From Flavobacteriaceae bacterium (lineage in GTDB: Bacteria > Bacteroidota > Bacteroidia > Flavobacteriales > Flavobacteriaceae): 40,276 bases of DNA. Position 1 is the stretch's first letter; each line of letters opens with the position of its first letter. Made by a program: the position numbers and the translations under genes. Below, one piece after another: positions 25,570 to 34,186 of this stretch. Location of the stretch: contig JAKITD010000022.1 of the NCBI GenBank assembly GCA_021648265.1, forward strand, positions 1 through 40,276. The letters are read 5' to 3'. The notes under the pieces were generated by a model. The model searched no databases and was not told where the DNA came from. It was given only the letters and a program-made list of their open reading frames with translations.

Positions 25570-28058
25570 TATTTTTTCTTAGCGGCAGGTCTTTTCTTTT
25601 TAACGACTTTTTTCTTCTTTGGAGTTTTTTTAGCAATAATATCCATTGCTTGCTCTAAAGTCATTTTTTCTGCTTTAGTAGTTTTAGGAAGCTCAATTTT
25701 TGTTTTTCCTTTTATTAAATTGAAACGTCCCCAACGTGCTTTTTCTAATCGAATTCCTTCATCGGTCCAATCGTGAATTAGCTTATCAATTTCTTTTTGT
25801 TTTTTAACTTCAATTAATTCTACAATATCCTCATCTGAAAGATTATCGAAATCGTATTTTTTATTAACGTTAATAAACATATTATTCCACTTTATAAATG
25901 GCCCGAATCTCCCGGTTCCTTTTTGAACTGGCATTCCTTCGTGTTCATAAATTGGTGCGTCTGCTTTTCGTTTTTCTTCAATTAATTCAATAGCAGTATC
26001 CATATCTATATCTAATGGGTCAGCTCCCTTCGGTAGCGAAACAAATTTACCATCAAATTTAATATAAGGGCCAAAACGACCGTTATTTACTTCTATTTCT
26101 TCCCCATCGTAAACTCCCAATTTTTTCGGAAGCTTAAACAAATCCATCACTTCTTCAAAAGTAACTTGATGCAATTGTTGATCGGGACGCAGGCTTGCAA
26201 ATATTTTTTCTTCATCATCTGGCGCTCCAATTTGTGCCATAGGACCAAAACGTCCTAAACGTACTAAAACTGTTTTTCCAGATTTTGGATCGGTTCCTAA
26301 TATACGCTCTCCACTTTCGCGGTTGGCATTTTCGGTAACGTGTTCTATTTGAGGATGGAATTTTTTGTAAAAATCCTTCATTATTTTTGTCCACTCTTCT
26401 TTTCCTTCTGCAATATTATCAAAATCCTCTTCTACTTTTGCTGTAAAATTATAATCTAAAATGTATTCAAAATGCTCTACCAAAAAATCATTTACAATCA
26501 TTCCGATATCTGTTGGAACTAATTTTCCTTTATCTGAACCTATTGTTTCTATAAGGGTGCTTTCTTTTATAGTTTCTTCTAAAACCAACTGAATATACTT
26601 ACGTTCTATTCCTTCAATCGTTCCTTTTTCTACATAATTTCGATTGATAATTGTTGAAATTGTCGGCGCATACGTAGAAGGTCGTCCTATTCCTAATTCT
26701 TCCATTTGTTTTACTAAAGAAGCTTCGGTATAACGGTAGGCTGGACGAGTAAACCGTTGTGTTGCGGTTATATAATTTTTTAGTAAATTACCTCCAACTG
26801 TTAAAGTTGGCAACATTCCTTCTTGTTCTTCCTCTTCTGTATCTGTTCCTTCTAAATAGACCTTTAAAAAACCATCAAATTTAATCATTTCACCGTTGGC
26901 AACAAACTGCTCAGAAACTTTTGAACTATCAATTTTTACATTGGTACGTTCCAATTGTGCATCACTCATTTGTGAGGCAATTGTACGTTTCCAAATTAAC
27001 GAATAAAGTCTCTCTTGGTCGTAATCGCCACTAATTGTATGACGTGACATATCTGTAGGACGAATGGCTTCGTGAGCTTCTTGCGCTCCTTTGGTTTTAC
27101 TTTTAAAGTTTCTTGGGTTGCTATATTCTTTTCCGTAAGAATTAGTGATTTCATCTTCGGCAGCAGATTTTGCATCGTTGGAAAGATTCACACTATCAGT
27201 TCTCATATAAGTTATAAGTCCTGCTTCGTACAAACGTTGCGCCATTGTCATCGTTTTACTTACTGAAAAATACAATTTTCTCGATGCTTCTTGCTGAAGT
27301 GTTGATGTTGTAAACGGTGGTGCTGGAGATTTTTTTGCTGGTTTTTTTACTAAATCTGAAACCTTAAAATTCGCTCCTATATTTTTTGTTAGAAATTCTT
27401 TTGCTTCTGCTTCAGTTTTGAAGTTTTTAGGAAGTTTTGCTTTAAATTTATTACCGTTTGTATTGGTAAATTCAGCCACAACTCTAAAAGAAGCAACTGG
27501 AGTAAACCCCTCAATTTGACGTTCTCTTTCAACAATTAATCGAACTGCAACCGATTGCACTCTTCCTGCTGAAAGCCCTCCTTTTACTTTTCTCCATAAA
27601 ACGGGAGATAACTCGTAACCCACTAACCTATCCAATACTCTTCTTGCTTGCTGAGCATTTACTAAATCGTAGTTTATTTTTCTAGGATTTTCAATTGCTT
27701 TTAAAATAGCAGATTTGGTGATTTCATGAAAAACGATACGTTTTGTATTGCTATCATTCAAATTTAGATTTTCGGAAAGATGCCAAGCAATTGCTTCTCC
27801 TTCTCGATCCTCATCACTCGCTAACCAAACCATTTCGGCTTTTTTAGCGGCTGCTTTTAAATCTTTTACCAAGCTCTTCTTATCGCTCGGCACTATGTAT
27901 TTAGGTGTAAAATCACCATCTACATCGACGCCTAATTCCTTGGAAGGAAGGTCGGCAATATGCCCGAAACTAGAAACTACTTTAAAATCTTTTCCGAGAA
28001 ATTTCTCAATGGTTTTTGCTTTTGCAGGGGACTCAACAATCACTAAATTCTTTGCCAT
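25569..28058 (-). CDS. topA: DNA topoisomerase I
   Basis: 829 aa. The N-terminal Toprim domain (NLVIVESPAKAKTIEKFLG; SDEDREGEAIAWHL) and the type IA catalytic core with nucleophile Y284 in GLITYMRTDS are intact. The C-terminus has several topoisomerase repeats (NNGRFGPYIKFDGKFVSLP; GTGRFGPFIKWNNMF; ARWGRFNLIKGKTKIELP) and a basic tail (KKTPKKKKVVKKKRPAAKKK) that helps bind DNA. The enzyme relaxes negative supercoils. It has a good promoter upstream and overlaps the arginase-like gene by one base. Confidence 0.98.
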   Translation of the reverse strand: MAKNLVIVESPAKAKTIEKFLGKDFKVVSSFGHIADLPSKELGVDVDGDFTPKYIVPSDKKSLVKDLKAAAKKAEMVWLASDEDREGEAIAWHLSENLNLNDSNTKRIVFHEITKSAILKAIENPRKINYDLVNAQQARRVLDRLVGYELSPVLWRKVKGGLSAGRVQSVAVRLIVERERQIEGFTPVASFRVVAEFTNTNGNKFKAKLPKNFKTEAEAKEFLTKNIGANFKVSDLVKKPAKKSPAPPFTTSTLQQEASRKLYFSVSKTMTMAQRLYEAGLITYMRTDSVNLSNDAKSAAEDEITNSYGKEYSNPRNFKSKTKGAQEAHEAIRPTDMSRHTISGDYDQERLYSLIWKRTIASQMSDAQLERTNVKIDSSKVSEQFVANGEMIKFDGFLKVYLEGTDTEEEEQEGMLPTLTVGGNLLKNYITATQRFTRPAYRYTEASLVKQMEELGIGRPSTYAPTISTIINRNYVEKGTIEGIERKYIQLVLEETIKESTLIETIGSDKGKLVPTDIGMIVNDFLVEHFEYILDYNFTAKVEEDFDNIAEGKEEWTKIMKDFYKKFHPQIEHVTENANRESGERILGTDPKSGKTVLVRLGRFGPMAQIGAPDDEEKIFASLRPDQQLHQVTFEEVMDLFKLPKKLGVYDGEEIEVNNGRFGPYIKFDGKFVSLPKGADPLDIDMDTAIELIEEKRKADAPIYEHEGMPVQKGTGRFGPFIKWNNMFINVNKKYDFDNLSDEDIVELIEVKKQKEIDKLIHDWTDEGIRLEKARWGRFNLIKGKTKIELPKTTKAEKMTLEQAMDIIAKKTPKKKKVVKKKRPAAKKK

Positions 28059-28078
28059 ATTCAGTTTTATTTGGGCAA

Positions 28079-28107
28079 CAAAAGTATATGAATTTTTTAA
28101 AACTCAA
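28079..28107 (-). promoter_or_regulatory. topA promoter
   Basis: On the minus strand TTG (28105-28107), 18 bp, then TACTTTTG (28079-28086), about 20 bp before the topA ATG. Both elements match the Bacteroidota housekeeping consensus. Confidence 0.65.
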
Positions 28108-28145
28108 TTTTTAATAACGAAAAAATATTTTTACCTACCTATATA

Positions 28146-28937
28146 TTAGTTTAAATATTGTGTTGAGAATTCATCCTTAGAATCATCGGAATCATCACCA
28201 AAACCAATGGTTTCCTTGTAAAAATAATAAATAGGAATATGTACAAAATAAGCTGTAAAAAATATTCCTACAAAACAAAGAATGACTCCTAATTGTGCTA
28301 TCATAGACGATACTATAATAAGTCCAAAGACTAGTAACCAGAATTTATTCCCTAGTTTAAAGCTTACTGAAATGATTTCTGAAACTGATAAATTATCATT
28401 AAAAGCAAAAATCACCACAATTAATTGCAGCGGTACCATTACGTAAAAAATAGGAAGATAACATAATATTATTGCTGCAATTGCAATTCCAAAAGTGGCT
28501 AAAGACAATATAAATAATTTGCCGAAATTTACTCCTCTTAGGTACGAAAAATAACCGCCGTCGTCTTCTTGAGAATCCAAGTCTTTAATTTTACAAACCT
28601 TAAAATAATGTGCGGTAATCCCTATGGATAAAACTTGTGTAAACATAATCAACACAAAAAACAATACTACATAACCAATTATTGTTAAAATAGGATAATC
28701 TAAATTGGGTTGAAAATTTTCTGGATTACCTCCCGATTGTGTAGCTGCAATAAAAGCAGGAATAAAAGGTAGATACATAATAATCATTACCGGAATCGCA
28801 ACTAAAGCCGTCACTAACAAATGCAGAAATCCGTCCATCCAAACCTTTTTAAATAAATCGAAACTTTTTAACAATACATCTCCAAAGTCTGGAGATTTTG
28901 CCGTTTCTATTTTCTGTAGTAATTCTTGTTTATTCAT
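28146..28937 (-). CDS. Multi-pass membrane protein of unknown function
   Basis: 263 aa with about six hydrophobic helices, for example HLLVTALVAIPVMIIMYLPF, ILTIIGYVVLFFVLIMF and LIIVSSMIAQLGVILCFVGI, and short charged ends. Such proteins are common upstream of topA in flavobacteria and are often given the meaningless label beta-carotene monooxygenase. I see no catalytic motif. It is divergent from miaB, with a TAACTTTG element 23 bp before its start, and is followed on the same strand by topA after 87 bp. Confidence 0.8.
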   Translation of the reverse strand: MNKQELLQKIETAKSPDFGDVLLKSFDLFKKVWMDGFLHLLVTALVAIPVMIIMYLPFIPAFIAATQSGGNPENFQPNLDYPILTIIGYVVLFFVLIMFTQVLSIGITAHYFKVCKIKDLDSQEDDGGYFSYLRGVNFGKLFILSLATFGIAIAAIILCYLPIFYVMVPLQLIVVIFAFNDNLSVSEIISVSFKLGNKFWLLVFGLIIVSSMIAQLGVILCFVGIFFTAYFVHIPIYYFYKETIGFGDDSDDSKDEFSTQYLN

Positions 28938-28959
28938 TATAAGATTAATTGTTGTTTCG

Positions 28960-28967
28960 CAAAGTTA
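28960..28967 (-). promoter_or_regulatory. Probable promoter -7 element TAACTTTG for the membrane-protein gene
   Basis: CAAAGTTA on the plus strand reads TAACTTTG on the gene strand. No TTG at the expected -33 distance. It is back to back with the miaB promoter. Confidence 0.45.
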
Positions 28968-29011
28968 AGAAAAAGAAAGCTGCCATAATGTCATAAAAGT
29001 CAATTAAATTG

Positions 29012-29019
29012 TATCTTTG
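29012..29019 (+). promoter_or_regulatory. Probable miaB promoter -7 element TATCTTTG
   Basis: Full match to TAnnTTTG. Transcription from here would place the dispersed repeat 29064-29112 entirely in the miaB 5' leader. Confidence 0.55.
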
Positions 29020-29063
29020 CGTTTCCTATTTAAAATTAGGAATATTAATTGACGAATAGAAAA

Positions 29064-29112
29064 GAGATCCTTGCCAGAGTTTATATTGAGCTGGGTCGAA
29101 ATGCAGGGAATA
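29064..29112 (+). repeat. Dispersed repeat copy in the miaB leader
   Basis: Shares GAGATCC.TGC, AGTTTAT.TTGAGC, GTCGAAA and CAGG.AAT with the copy at 32533-32579, in the same orientation. It ends two bases before the miaB ATG, and its terminal CAGGGAAT supplies a Shine-Dalgarno-like AGGGA. Confidence 0.8.
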
Positions 29113-29114
29113 TT

Positions 29115-30560
29115 ATGGAAAAGATAATTGACGAAAAAATACAAGGACAAACTTTAGAACTTGAAGTAAATAAAGACAATACTCGTAAACTTTTTATTGA
29201 AAGTTATGGTTGTGCAATGAACTTTAGTGATAGTGAAATTGTAGCCTCCATACTTGCCAACGAAGGCTTTAACACTACTAAAAATCTCGAAGATGCCGAT
29301 TTGGTTTTGGTAAACACCTGTTCCATTCGTGATAAAGCAGAACAAACCATTCGTAAAAGGCTTCAGAAATACAACGCTGTAAAAAAAATAAATCCTAAAA
29401 TGAAAGTGGGTGTTTTGGGCTGTATGGCAGAACGTTTAAAAGAAAAATTTCTAGAGGAAGAAAAAATTGTTGATCTTGTTGTTGGTCCAGACGCTTACAA
29501 AGATTTACCCAACCTTATTAAAGAAGTGGAAGACGGTCGTGATGCGGTAAATGTGATTCTTTCAAAAGATGAAACTTATGGAGACATTGCTCCCGTTAGA
29601 CTTGGCGGAAACGGCGTGACTGCGTTTGTAAGTATTACTCGTGGTTGTGATAATATGTGTACTTTTTGTGTGGTTCCTTTTACCCGCGGAAGAGAACGAA
29701 GTCGTGATCCTCAAAGTATTTTAAATGAAGTAAATGACCTTGCTGAAAAAGGGTATAAAGAAATCACGCTGTTAGGTCAGAATGTAGATAGTTATTTATG
29801 GTATGGCGGCGGACTTAAAAAAGATTTTAAAAAGGCTTCCGAAATACAAAAAGCAACCGCAACCGATTTTTCACAACTACTAGAAATGGTAGCAAATGCA
29901 CAACCAAAAATGCGAATTCGTTTTTCTACTTCCAACCCCCAAGATATGTTGATTGATGTTTTACACACCATGGCAAAACACAAAAATATTTGTGACTATA
30001 TTCATTTGCCTGTACAAAGTGGAAGTACTCGTATTTTAAAAGAAATGAATCGTCAACATACTCGTGAGGAATACATAGAATTGATAGATAAAGTTAGAGA
30101 AATCCTCCCTAATTGTTCTATATCTCAAGATATAATTACTGGTTTTCCAACTGAAACAGAAGAGGATCATCGAGACACTATGAGTTTAATGGAATATGTA
30201 AAATACGATTATGGTTATATGTTTGCTTATTCTGAAAGACCCGGAACTTTAGCGGCTCGTAAAATTGAAGACGATGTTCCAGAAGAAGTTAAAAAAAGAC
30301 GTTTGGCTGAAATTGTAGCATTACAAAGAGAGCATTGTGCTATTAGAACCGAAGAATTTTTAGGAAAAACACTGGAAGTTTTAATTGAAAAAGAATCTAA
30401 AAAAAGCGACCAACATTGGGCAGGAAGAACATCACAAAATACCATGGCCGTTTTTGCAAAGGAAAATTACAAGGTAGGTGATTTTGTAATGGTGAAACTC
30501 ACCGATTGTACCAGCGCTACTTTAATTGGAGAAGCGGTTGGTTACTCCGAAAATAATTAA
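29115..30560 (+). CDS. miaB: tRNA-2-methylthio-N6-dimethylallyladenosine synthase
   Basis: 481 aa from ATG 29115 ([11 protein letters not shown]); an in-frame TTG at 29049 would translate the repeat and is rejected. MiaB adds the methylthio group to i6A37 of tRNAs reading UNN codons. The N-terminal domain has the three cluster cysteines (SYGCAMN, NTCSIRD, GCMAERL), the radical SAM motif CxxxCxxC is in [10 protein letters not shown], and the C-terminal TRAM domain ends with [12 protein letters not shown]. All ligands are intact. It has its own promoter and is closed by a strong palindromic hairpin. Confidence 0.98.
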   Translation: MEKIIDEKIQGQTLELEVNKDNTRKLFIESYGCAMNFSDSEIVASILANEGFNTTKNLEDADLVLVNTCSIRDKAEQTIRKRLQKYNAVKKINPKMKVGVLGCMAERLKEKFLEEEKIVDLVVGPDAYKDLPNLIKEVEDGRDAVNVILSKDETYGDIAPVRLGGNGVTAFVSITRGCDNMCTFCVVPFTRGRERSRDPQSILNEVNDLAEKGYKEITLLGQNVDSYLWYGGGLKKDFKKASEIQKATATDFSQLLEMVANAQPKMRIRFSTSNPQDMLIDVLHTMAKHKNICDYIHLPVQSGSTRILKEMNRQHTREEYIELIDKVREILPNCSISQDIITGFPTETEEDHRDTMSLMEYVKYDYGYMFAYSERPGTLAARKIEDDVPEEVKKRRLAEIVALQREHCAIRTEEFLGKTLEVLIEKESKKSDQHWAGRTSQNTMAVFAKENYKVGDFVMVKLTDCTSATLIGEAVGYSENN

Positions 30561-30570
30561 AAAAACAGAA

Positions 30571-30603
30571 AGACCTAGTAGGTTTTAAAAACCTACTAGG
30601 TCT
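30571..30603. terminator. Perfect 16-bp palindrome after miaB
   Basis: Arms AGACCTAGTAGGTTTT and AAAACCTACTAGGTCT with a single central A. It lies between the miaB stop (30558-30560) and the next ATG (30614) and could terminate miaB transcription. T-runs are internal to the stem rather than after it, so it may also be a repeat of another kind. Confidence 0.6.
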
Positions 30604-30613
30604 AACAATAAAT

Positions 30614-31912
30614 ATGGAATCAGTACAAGCAATAAAACAACGATTCGGAATAATTGGTAACGACCCAAAATTGAATCGAGTAATCGAAAAATCAATTCAA
30701 GTAGCTCCTACCGATATATCGGTGTTGATTACTGGAGAAAGTGGTGTAGGAAAAGAAAGTATTCCAAAAATAATACATTCTTTATCGCATCGTAAACACG
30801 GAAAATACATTGCTGTAAACTGTGGAGCAATCCCAGAAGGAACCATCGACAGTGAACTTTTTGGTCACGAAAAAGGTGCTTTTACAGGAGCAACTTCTAC
30901 TCGTTCTGGTTATTTTGAAGTTGCAGATGGCGGAACCATTTTTCTGGATGAAGTTGGAGAATTACCCTTACCAACGCAAGTGCGTTTACTTCGAGTTCTT
31001 GAAAACGGTGAATTTTTAAAGGTAGGTTCTTCAAAAACACAAAAAACCGATGTCCGTATTGTAGCTGCTACTAATATTAATATGGCAGAAAACATAGGTA
31101 AAGGGAAGTTTAGAGAAGACCTTTATTATCGCCTAAGTACTATCGAAATTCATCTGCCTCCTTTACGAGAACGTCACGAAGATATTCATTTACTTTTCAG
31201 AAAATTTGCTTCAGATTTTGCTCTAAAATATAAGATGCCGACTATTAGATTGGATGAAAAAGCAACCGATTTACTAATAAAATATCGTTGGGGCGGAAAT
31301 ATTCGTCAGTTGCGAAATGTAGCTGAACAGATTTCAGTGTTAGAAAAAAACAGAACCATTTCTTTCCAAACCCTTCGAGGTTATCTAAAAGATGTGGGGA
31401 GCAATCTTCCTGCTGTTATTGAAACCAAAAAGAAGGAAAGTGATTTCAGTAACGAAAGAGAACTTTTATACAAAGTTTTGTTCGATATGCAACGTGATTT
31501 GAACGATGTAAAAAAACTGACATTAGAGCTAATAAAATCCGGGAATAACAGCCAAGTGCAAGAAGAACATTCTACTATCATCAATAAAATGCATGTAGAT
31601 ACTACTCAAAACAACGAGAAATCTTTATCCACTTTAGTTAATGAAGAAATCCCAACACATTCTGAAAATGTGGAGGTTTTAAATATTTCAGAAAACATCC
31701 CAGAGTCGTATTCTTCTAACCAAGAAAGCAATGATAATTACACTTATGTAGAAGACATTGAAGAGGAAGAAAACCTTTCTATTCAGGAAAAGGAATTAGA
31801 ACTCATCAAAAAATCGTTAGAAAAATACAATGGCAAACGAAAAGATGCTGCGGAAGAGTTAGGAATTTCAGAAAGAACCTTATACCGAAAAATTAAACAA
31901 TATAATTTGTAA
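30614..31912 (+). CDS. Sigma-54-dependent transcriptional activator without receiver domain
   Basis: 432 aa. The AAA+ domain starts almost at the N-terminus: Walker A GESGVGKE (41-48), the sigma-54-contacting GAFTGA loop (88-93) and Walker B GGTIFLDEVGEL (106-117) are all intact. A long acidic linker (about 270-390) follows, then a Fis-type helix-turn-helix, KDAAEELGISERTLYRKIKQ. There is no response-regulator or GAF domain before the AAA+ module, so activity may be controlled by level or by the linker. It remodels sigma-54 RNA polymerase by ATP hydrolysis. It is followed by lptE after 26 bp, so it could share a transcript with envelope genes. Its regulon is unknown. Confidence 0.93.
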   Translation: MESVQAIKQRFGIIGNDPKLNRVIEKSIQVAPTDISVLITGESGVGKESIPKIIHSLSHRKHGKYIAVNCGAIPEGTIDSELFGHEKGAFTGATSTRSGYFEVADGGTIFLDEVGELPLPTQVRLLRVLENGEFLKVGSSKTQKTDVRIVAATNINMAENIGKGKFREDLYYRLSTIEIHLPPLRERHEDIHLLFRKFASDFALKYKMPTIRLDEKATDLLIKYRWGGNIRQLRNVAEQISVLEKNRTISFQTLRGYLKDVGSNLPAVIETKKKESDFSNERELLYKVLFDMQRDLNDVKKLTLELIKSGNNSQVQEEHSTIINKMHVDTTQNNEKSLSTLVNEEIPTHSENVEVLNISENIPESYSSNQESNDNYTYVEDIEEEENLSIQEKELELIKKSLEKYNGKRKDAAEELGISERTLYRKIKQYNL

Positions 31913-31938
31913 ATTTATCCCATATTTGTAATTGACTT

Positions 31939-32451
31939 ATGAAGTATTTAAAAACCGTTTTTATAGCATTTTTTGTGTCGATGACTTTTCAAGGTTGCGG
32001 CTCGTATTCATTTACAGGTGCAGATATTGATTATTCGACCATAAAAACATTTCAGGTAAATTTTTTCTTGAATAATGCACCGATTGTTGAACCAGGAATC
32101 GACCGAACATTTACCCTTCAATTACAAGATTTGCTACTAAACCAGACCAATTTAGATTTGGTAAACAACAATGGTGATCTAATTTTTGAAGGCGAAATAG
32201 TCGAGTATTACATCGCACCTATTACTGCAACATCAGAGAGTACAGCTGCTCAAAACAGATTAACAATAAGCATCAATGTTCAATTTTATAATACTAAAGA
32301 AGAGTTAAAAGATTTTGACCAACGCTTTTCATTTTACTTTGATTATAGCGGAAGCACACAATTAACAGGCTCGCAAAGAGATGAAGCAATCGATGTTGTT
32401 TACGAACGAATAACACAAGATATTTTTAATGCTTCTTTAGCGAATTGGTAG
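31939..32451 (+). CDS. lptE: LPS-assembly lipoprotein LptE-like
   Basis: 170 aa. Signal sequence with lipobox FQGC (lipidated C20) and then CGSYSFTGADIDYSTIKTFQ, the usual start of Bacteroidota LptE family lipoproteins. The rest is mixed alpha/beta (DLLLNQTNLDLVNNNGDLIF; RLTISINVQFYNTKEEL). LptE plugs the LptD barrel that inserts lipopolysaccharide in the outer membrane. It lies between the sigma-54 activator and a TPR-like gene, the order I recall from other flavobacteria. Assigned mainly by N-terminal pattern and context. Confidence 0.85.
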   Translation: MKYLKTVFIAFFVSMTFQGCGSYSFTGADIDYSTIKTFQVNFFLNNAPIVEPGIDRTFTLQLQDLLLNQTNLDLVNNNGDLIFEGEIVEYYIAPITATSESTAAQNRLTISINVQFYNTKEELKDFDQRFSFYFDYSGSTQLTGSQRDEAIDVVYERITQDIFNASLANW

Positions 32452-32457
32452 ATGAAA

Positions 32458-32485
32458 AGACGAAAGTTTGAAGACAGAAGACGGA
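32458..32485. repeat. Degenerate heptamer repeat after lptE
   Basis: Four 7-mers AGACGAA, AGTTTGA, AGACAGA, AGACGGA begin six bases after the lptE stop. The period is the same as in the repeats at 600-631 and 11157-11379 but the sequence differs. Confidence 0.65.
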
Positions 32486-32532
32486 GGTTCTAATCTTTGC
32501 CAAAGTTGAATAATAATAGATAATTAAAACGA

Positions 32533-32579
32533 GAGATCCCTGCTGAAGTTTATCTTGAGCGTAGTCGAAAGACAGGAAT
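32533..32579 (+). repeat. Dispersed repeat copy before the TPR-like gene
   Basis: Second copy of the repeat seen at 29064-29112. It ends one base before the ATG at 32581, and its CAGGAAT places AGGA seven bases upstream of the start codon. Confidence 0.8.
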
Positions 32580-32580
32580 T

Positions 32581-33438
32581 ATGAACACAAAAACCTTTAC
32601 ATATTTACTTGCAAATCCGCAAAACATAAGTCAAGAACATCAGAGAGAATTGTCTGGAATTTTGGACAAATACCCTTATTTTCAACCAGCAAGAGCTTTG
32701 CAATTAAAAGGGTTAAAAAACTCGAATAGCTTTCTATATAACGATGCTTTAAAAGTTACGGCAGCATACACCACCGACAGAAACATTTTGTTTGAATACA
32801 TAACTTCCGATTACTTTATACAAAACGAAATATCTGAAATCATTCAGCAACATGATGATTCTGTAACTGAAATTGAAGTGATTTCTGAAGATATTTCTGA
32901 ACAAATAAGCGTTGAAATAGACAATCAGATTAAAGCGGAACTTAAAAAGGCTGAAGCTATTTTAAATCCTAACTTATTCCTGCCTAAAGGAAATGAACTT
33001 GAAATCGAAGTTGAAGCTGAAAGTGAATTACAAACCAACGAGCCTTTAGATTTTAAGAAAGAAGATGCTCATTCTTTTTCAGAATGGTTGCAACTTACTT
33101 CTGCCAAACCAATTGTTCGGAAAGAAAAAGCTTCAGTTGCTTCAAAAAAGCAAGAAAAGTTCAATTTAATTGACCGGTTTATTCAGGACAAACCCAAGTT
33201 GATTCCGACTAAAATCCCTTCCGAAGCAATTAAAATAAAAAATCTAGCAAATCAACACATCCAAGCTCCCGAAGCAAATATGACGGAGACTTTAGCAAAA
33301 GTATATTTGCAACAAAAAAACTATAAGAAAGCGATTGTTGCTTATAAAATATTAATTTTGAAATATCCCGAAAAAAGTGGTTTCTTTGCAGACCGAATTC
33401 GGGCAATACATAAACAGTTCAATTTAAAAGACTCATGA
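32581..33438 (+). CDS. Hypothetical protein with C-terminal TPR-like repeat
   Basis: 285 aa, no signal peptide or membrane helix. The N-terminus (MNTKTFTYLLANPQNISQEH, DKYPYFQPARALQLKGLKN) is a conserved flavobacterial helical domain; the middle is acidic and variable; the last 50 residues (ETLAKVYLQQKNYKKAIVAY, ILKYPEKSGFFADRI) look like a tetratricopeptide unit. Proteins of this type between lptE and secG are conserved in Flavobacteriia, but I know no established function. Its last codons overlap secG by four bases (ATGA), so they are translationally coupled. Confidence 0.85.
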   Translation: MNTKTFTYLLANPQNISQEHQRELSGILDKYPYFQPARALQLKGLKNSNSFLYNDALKVTAAYTTDRNILFEYITSDYFIQNEISEIIQQHDDSVTEIEVISEDISEQISVEIDNQIKAELKKAEAILNPNLFLPKGNELEIEVEAESELQTNEPLDFKKEDAHSFSEWLQLTSAKPIVRKEKASVASKKQEKFNLIDRFIQDKPKLIPTKIPSEAIKIKNLANQHIQAPEANMTETLAKVYLQQKNYKKAIVAYKILILKYPEKSGFFADRIRAIHKQFNLKDS

Positions 33439-33773
33439 GTACGTTTACAATATTTATAGCATTAATTATTTTCGTAGCATTTTTATTAATCATTGTAATA
33501 ATGGTACAAAACCCTAAAGGTGGTGGATTAGCATCATCGTTTGGTGGCGGAGGAACCCAACAATTAGGAGGAGTTCAAAAAACAACCGACTTTTTAGACA
33601 AGAGTACTTGGACATTGGCTACTTTATTATTAGCATTGATTTTACTTTCAAATATTTCAATAATGGAAGGATCTGGAAATTCGGGTTCAAAAGCATTTGA
33701 CGAAAACGCTATCGAAAACGCATTACCACCAGCAGACACAACACCACAAGATACTACTGGAGATAACAAGTAG
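33435..33773 (+). CDS. secG: Preprotein translocase subunit SecG
   Basis: 112 aa. Two transmembrane helices (about residues 3-23 and 55-75) are separated by the conserved MVQNPKGGGLASSFGGGGTQ, the SecG hallmark, and the C-terminus is a disordered Asp/Thr/Pro-rich tail usual in Bacteroidota. SecG is an accessory subunit of the SecYEG channel that helps protein export. Start ATG overlaps the previous gene's stop (ATGA). A hairpin with a T-run follows at 33802. Confidence 0.96.
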   Translation: MSTFTIFIALIIFVAFLLIIVIMVQNPKGGGLASSFGGGGTQQLGGVQKTTDFLDKSTWTLATLLLALILLSNISIMEGSGNSGSKAFDENAIENALPPADTTPQDTTGDNK

Positions 33774-34186
33774 TAAAACTTTTGTATGATATTTTAAAAT
33801 ACCAGCTTTAATAAAGCTGGCATTTTTTTATAAAAAATATTATTGTTGTCCGATTAAAATTTATAATAATCCTTAAAAGTTATGTGTTTAAAGGATTAAA
33901 AGCTTTTTTTAAAAATAGAGGCCTTGCTTTTTCCGCCATAGGCGGACAAGTTTATTCTTAAAAAATCACTGTTTTATCAATAATCGCTAAAATTTAATCT
34001 ATTGATTTTATGCTTTTACAATCAAATCTTTATTCTTTATTCTAACAGCAAAGCGGTCTAATATCTTTTACCAGCCTAATGGCGAGCAGGTCGGACAATA
34101 GTGAAAAAACATACTTAATGTTGAAAATTATTACAATTTTCTTATCTTTTTATGGTTATACTTTTAATAAGTTCATTAAAAAAACT
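33774..34186. other. Intergenic region after secG
   Basis: Holds the secG terminator (33802-33829). Beyond it I see no gene: the sequence is A/T-rich with TCCGCCATAGGCGGA (around 33930), a short palindrome common in Flavobacteriia, and TTGTTGTCCGATTAAAATTT (around 33842), which resembles an insertion-sequence end I recall from Bacteroidota but is not matched by a transposase here. The long upstream extension of the next open frame (from 34079) runs through this region and is not taken as coding. Confidence 0.55.
33802..33829 (+). terminator. Terminator after secG
   Basis: CCAGCTTTA and TAAAGCTGG form a 9-bp stem with a one-base centre, followed by CATTTTTTT. Very similar to the terminator at 40055-40083. 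Confidence 0.85.

Noticed and set aside
29049..29114. TTG start extending miaB by 22 residues
   Set aside because: The extension is the translated dispersed repeat; MiaB proteins start near MEKIIDEK and an ATG is available at 29115.
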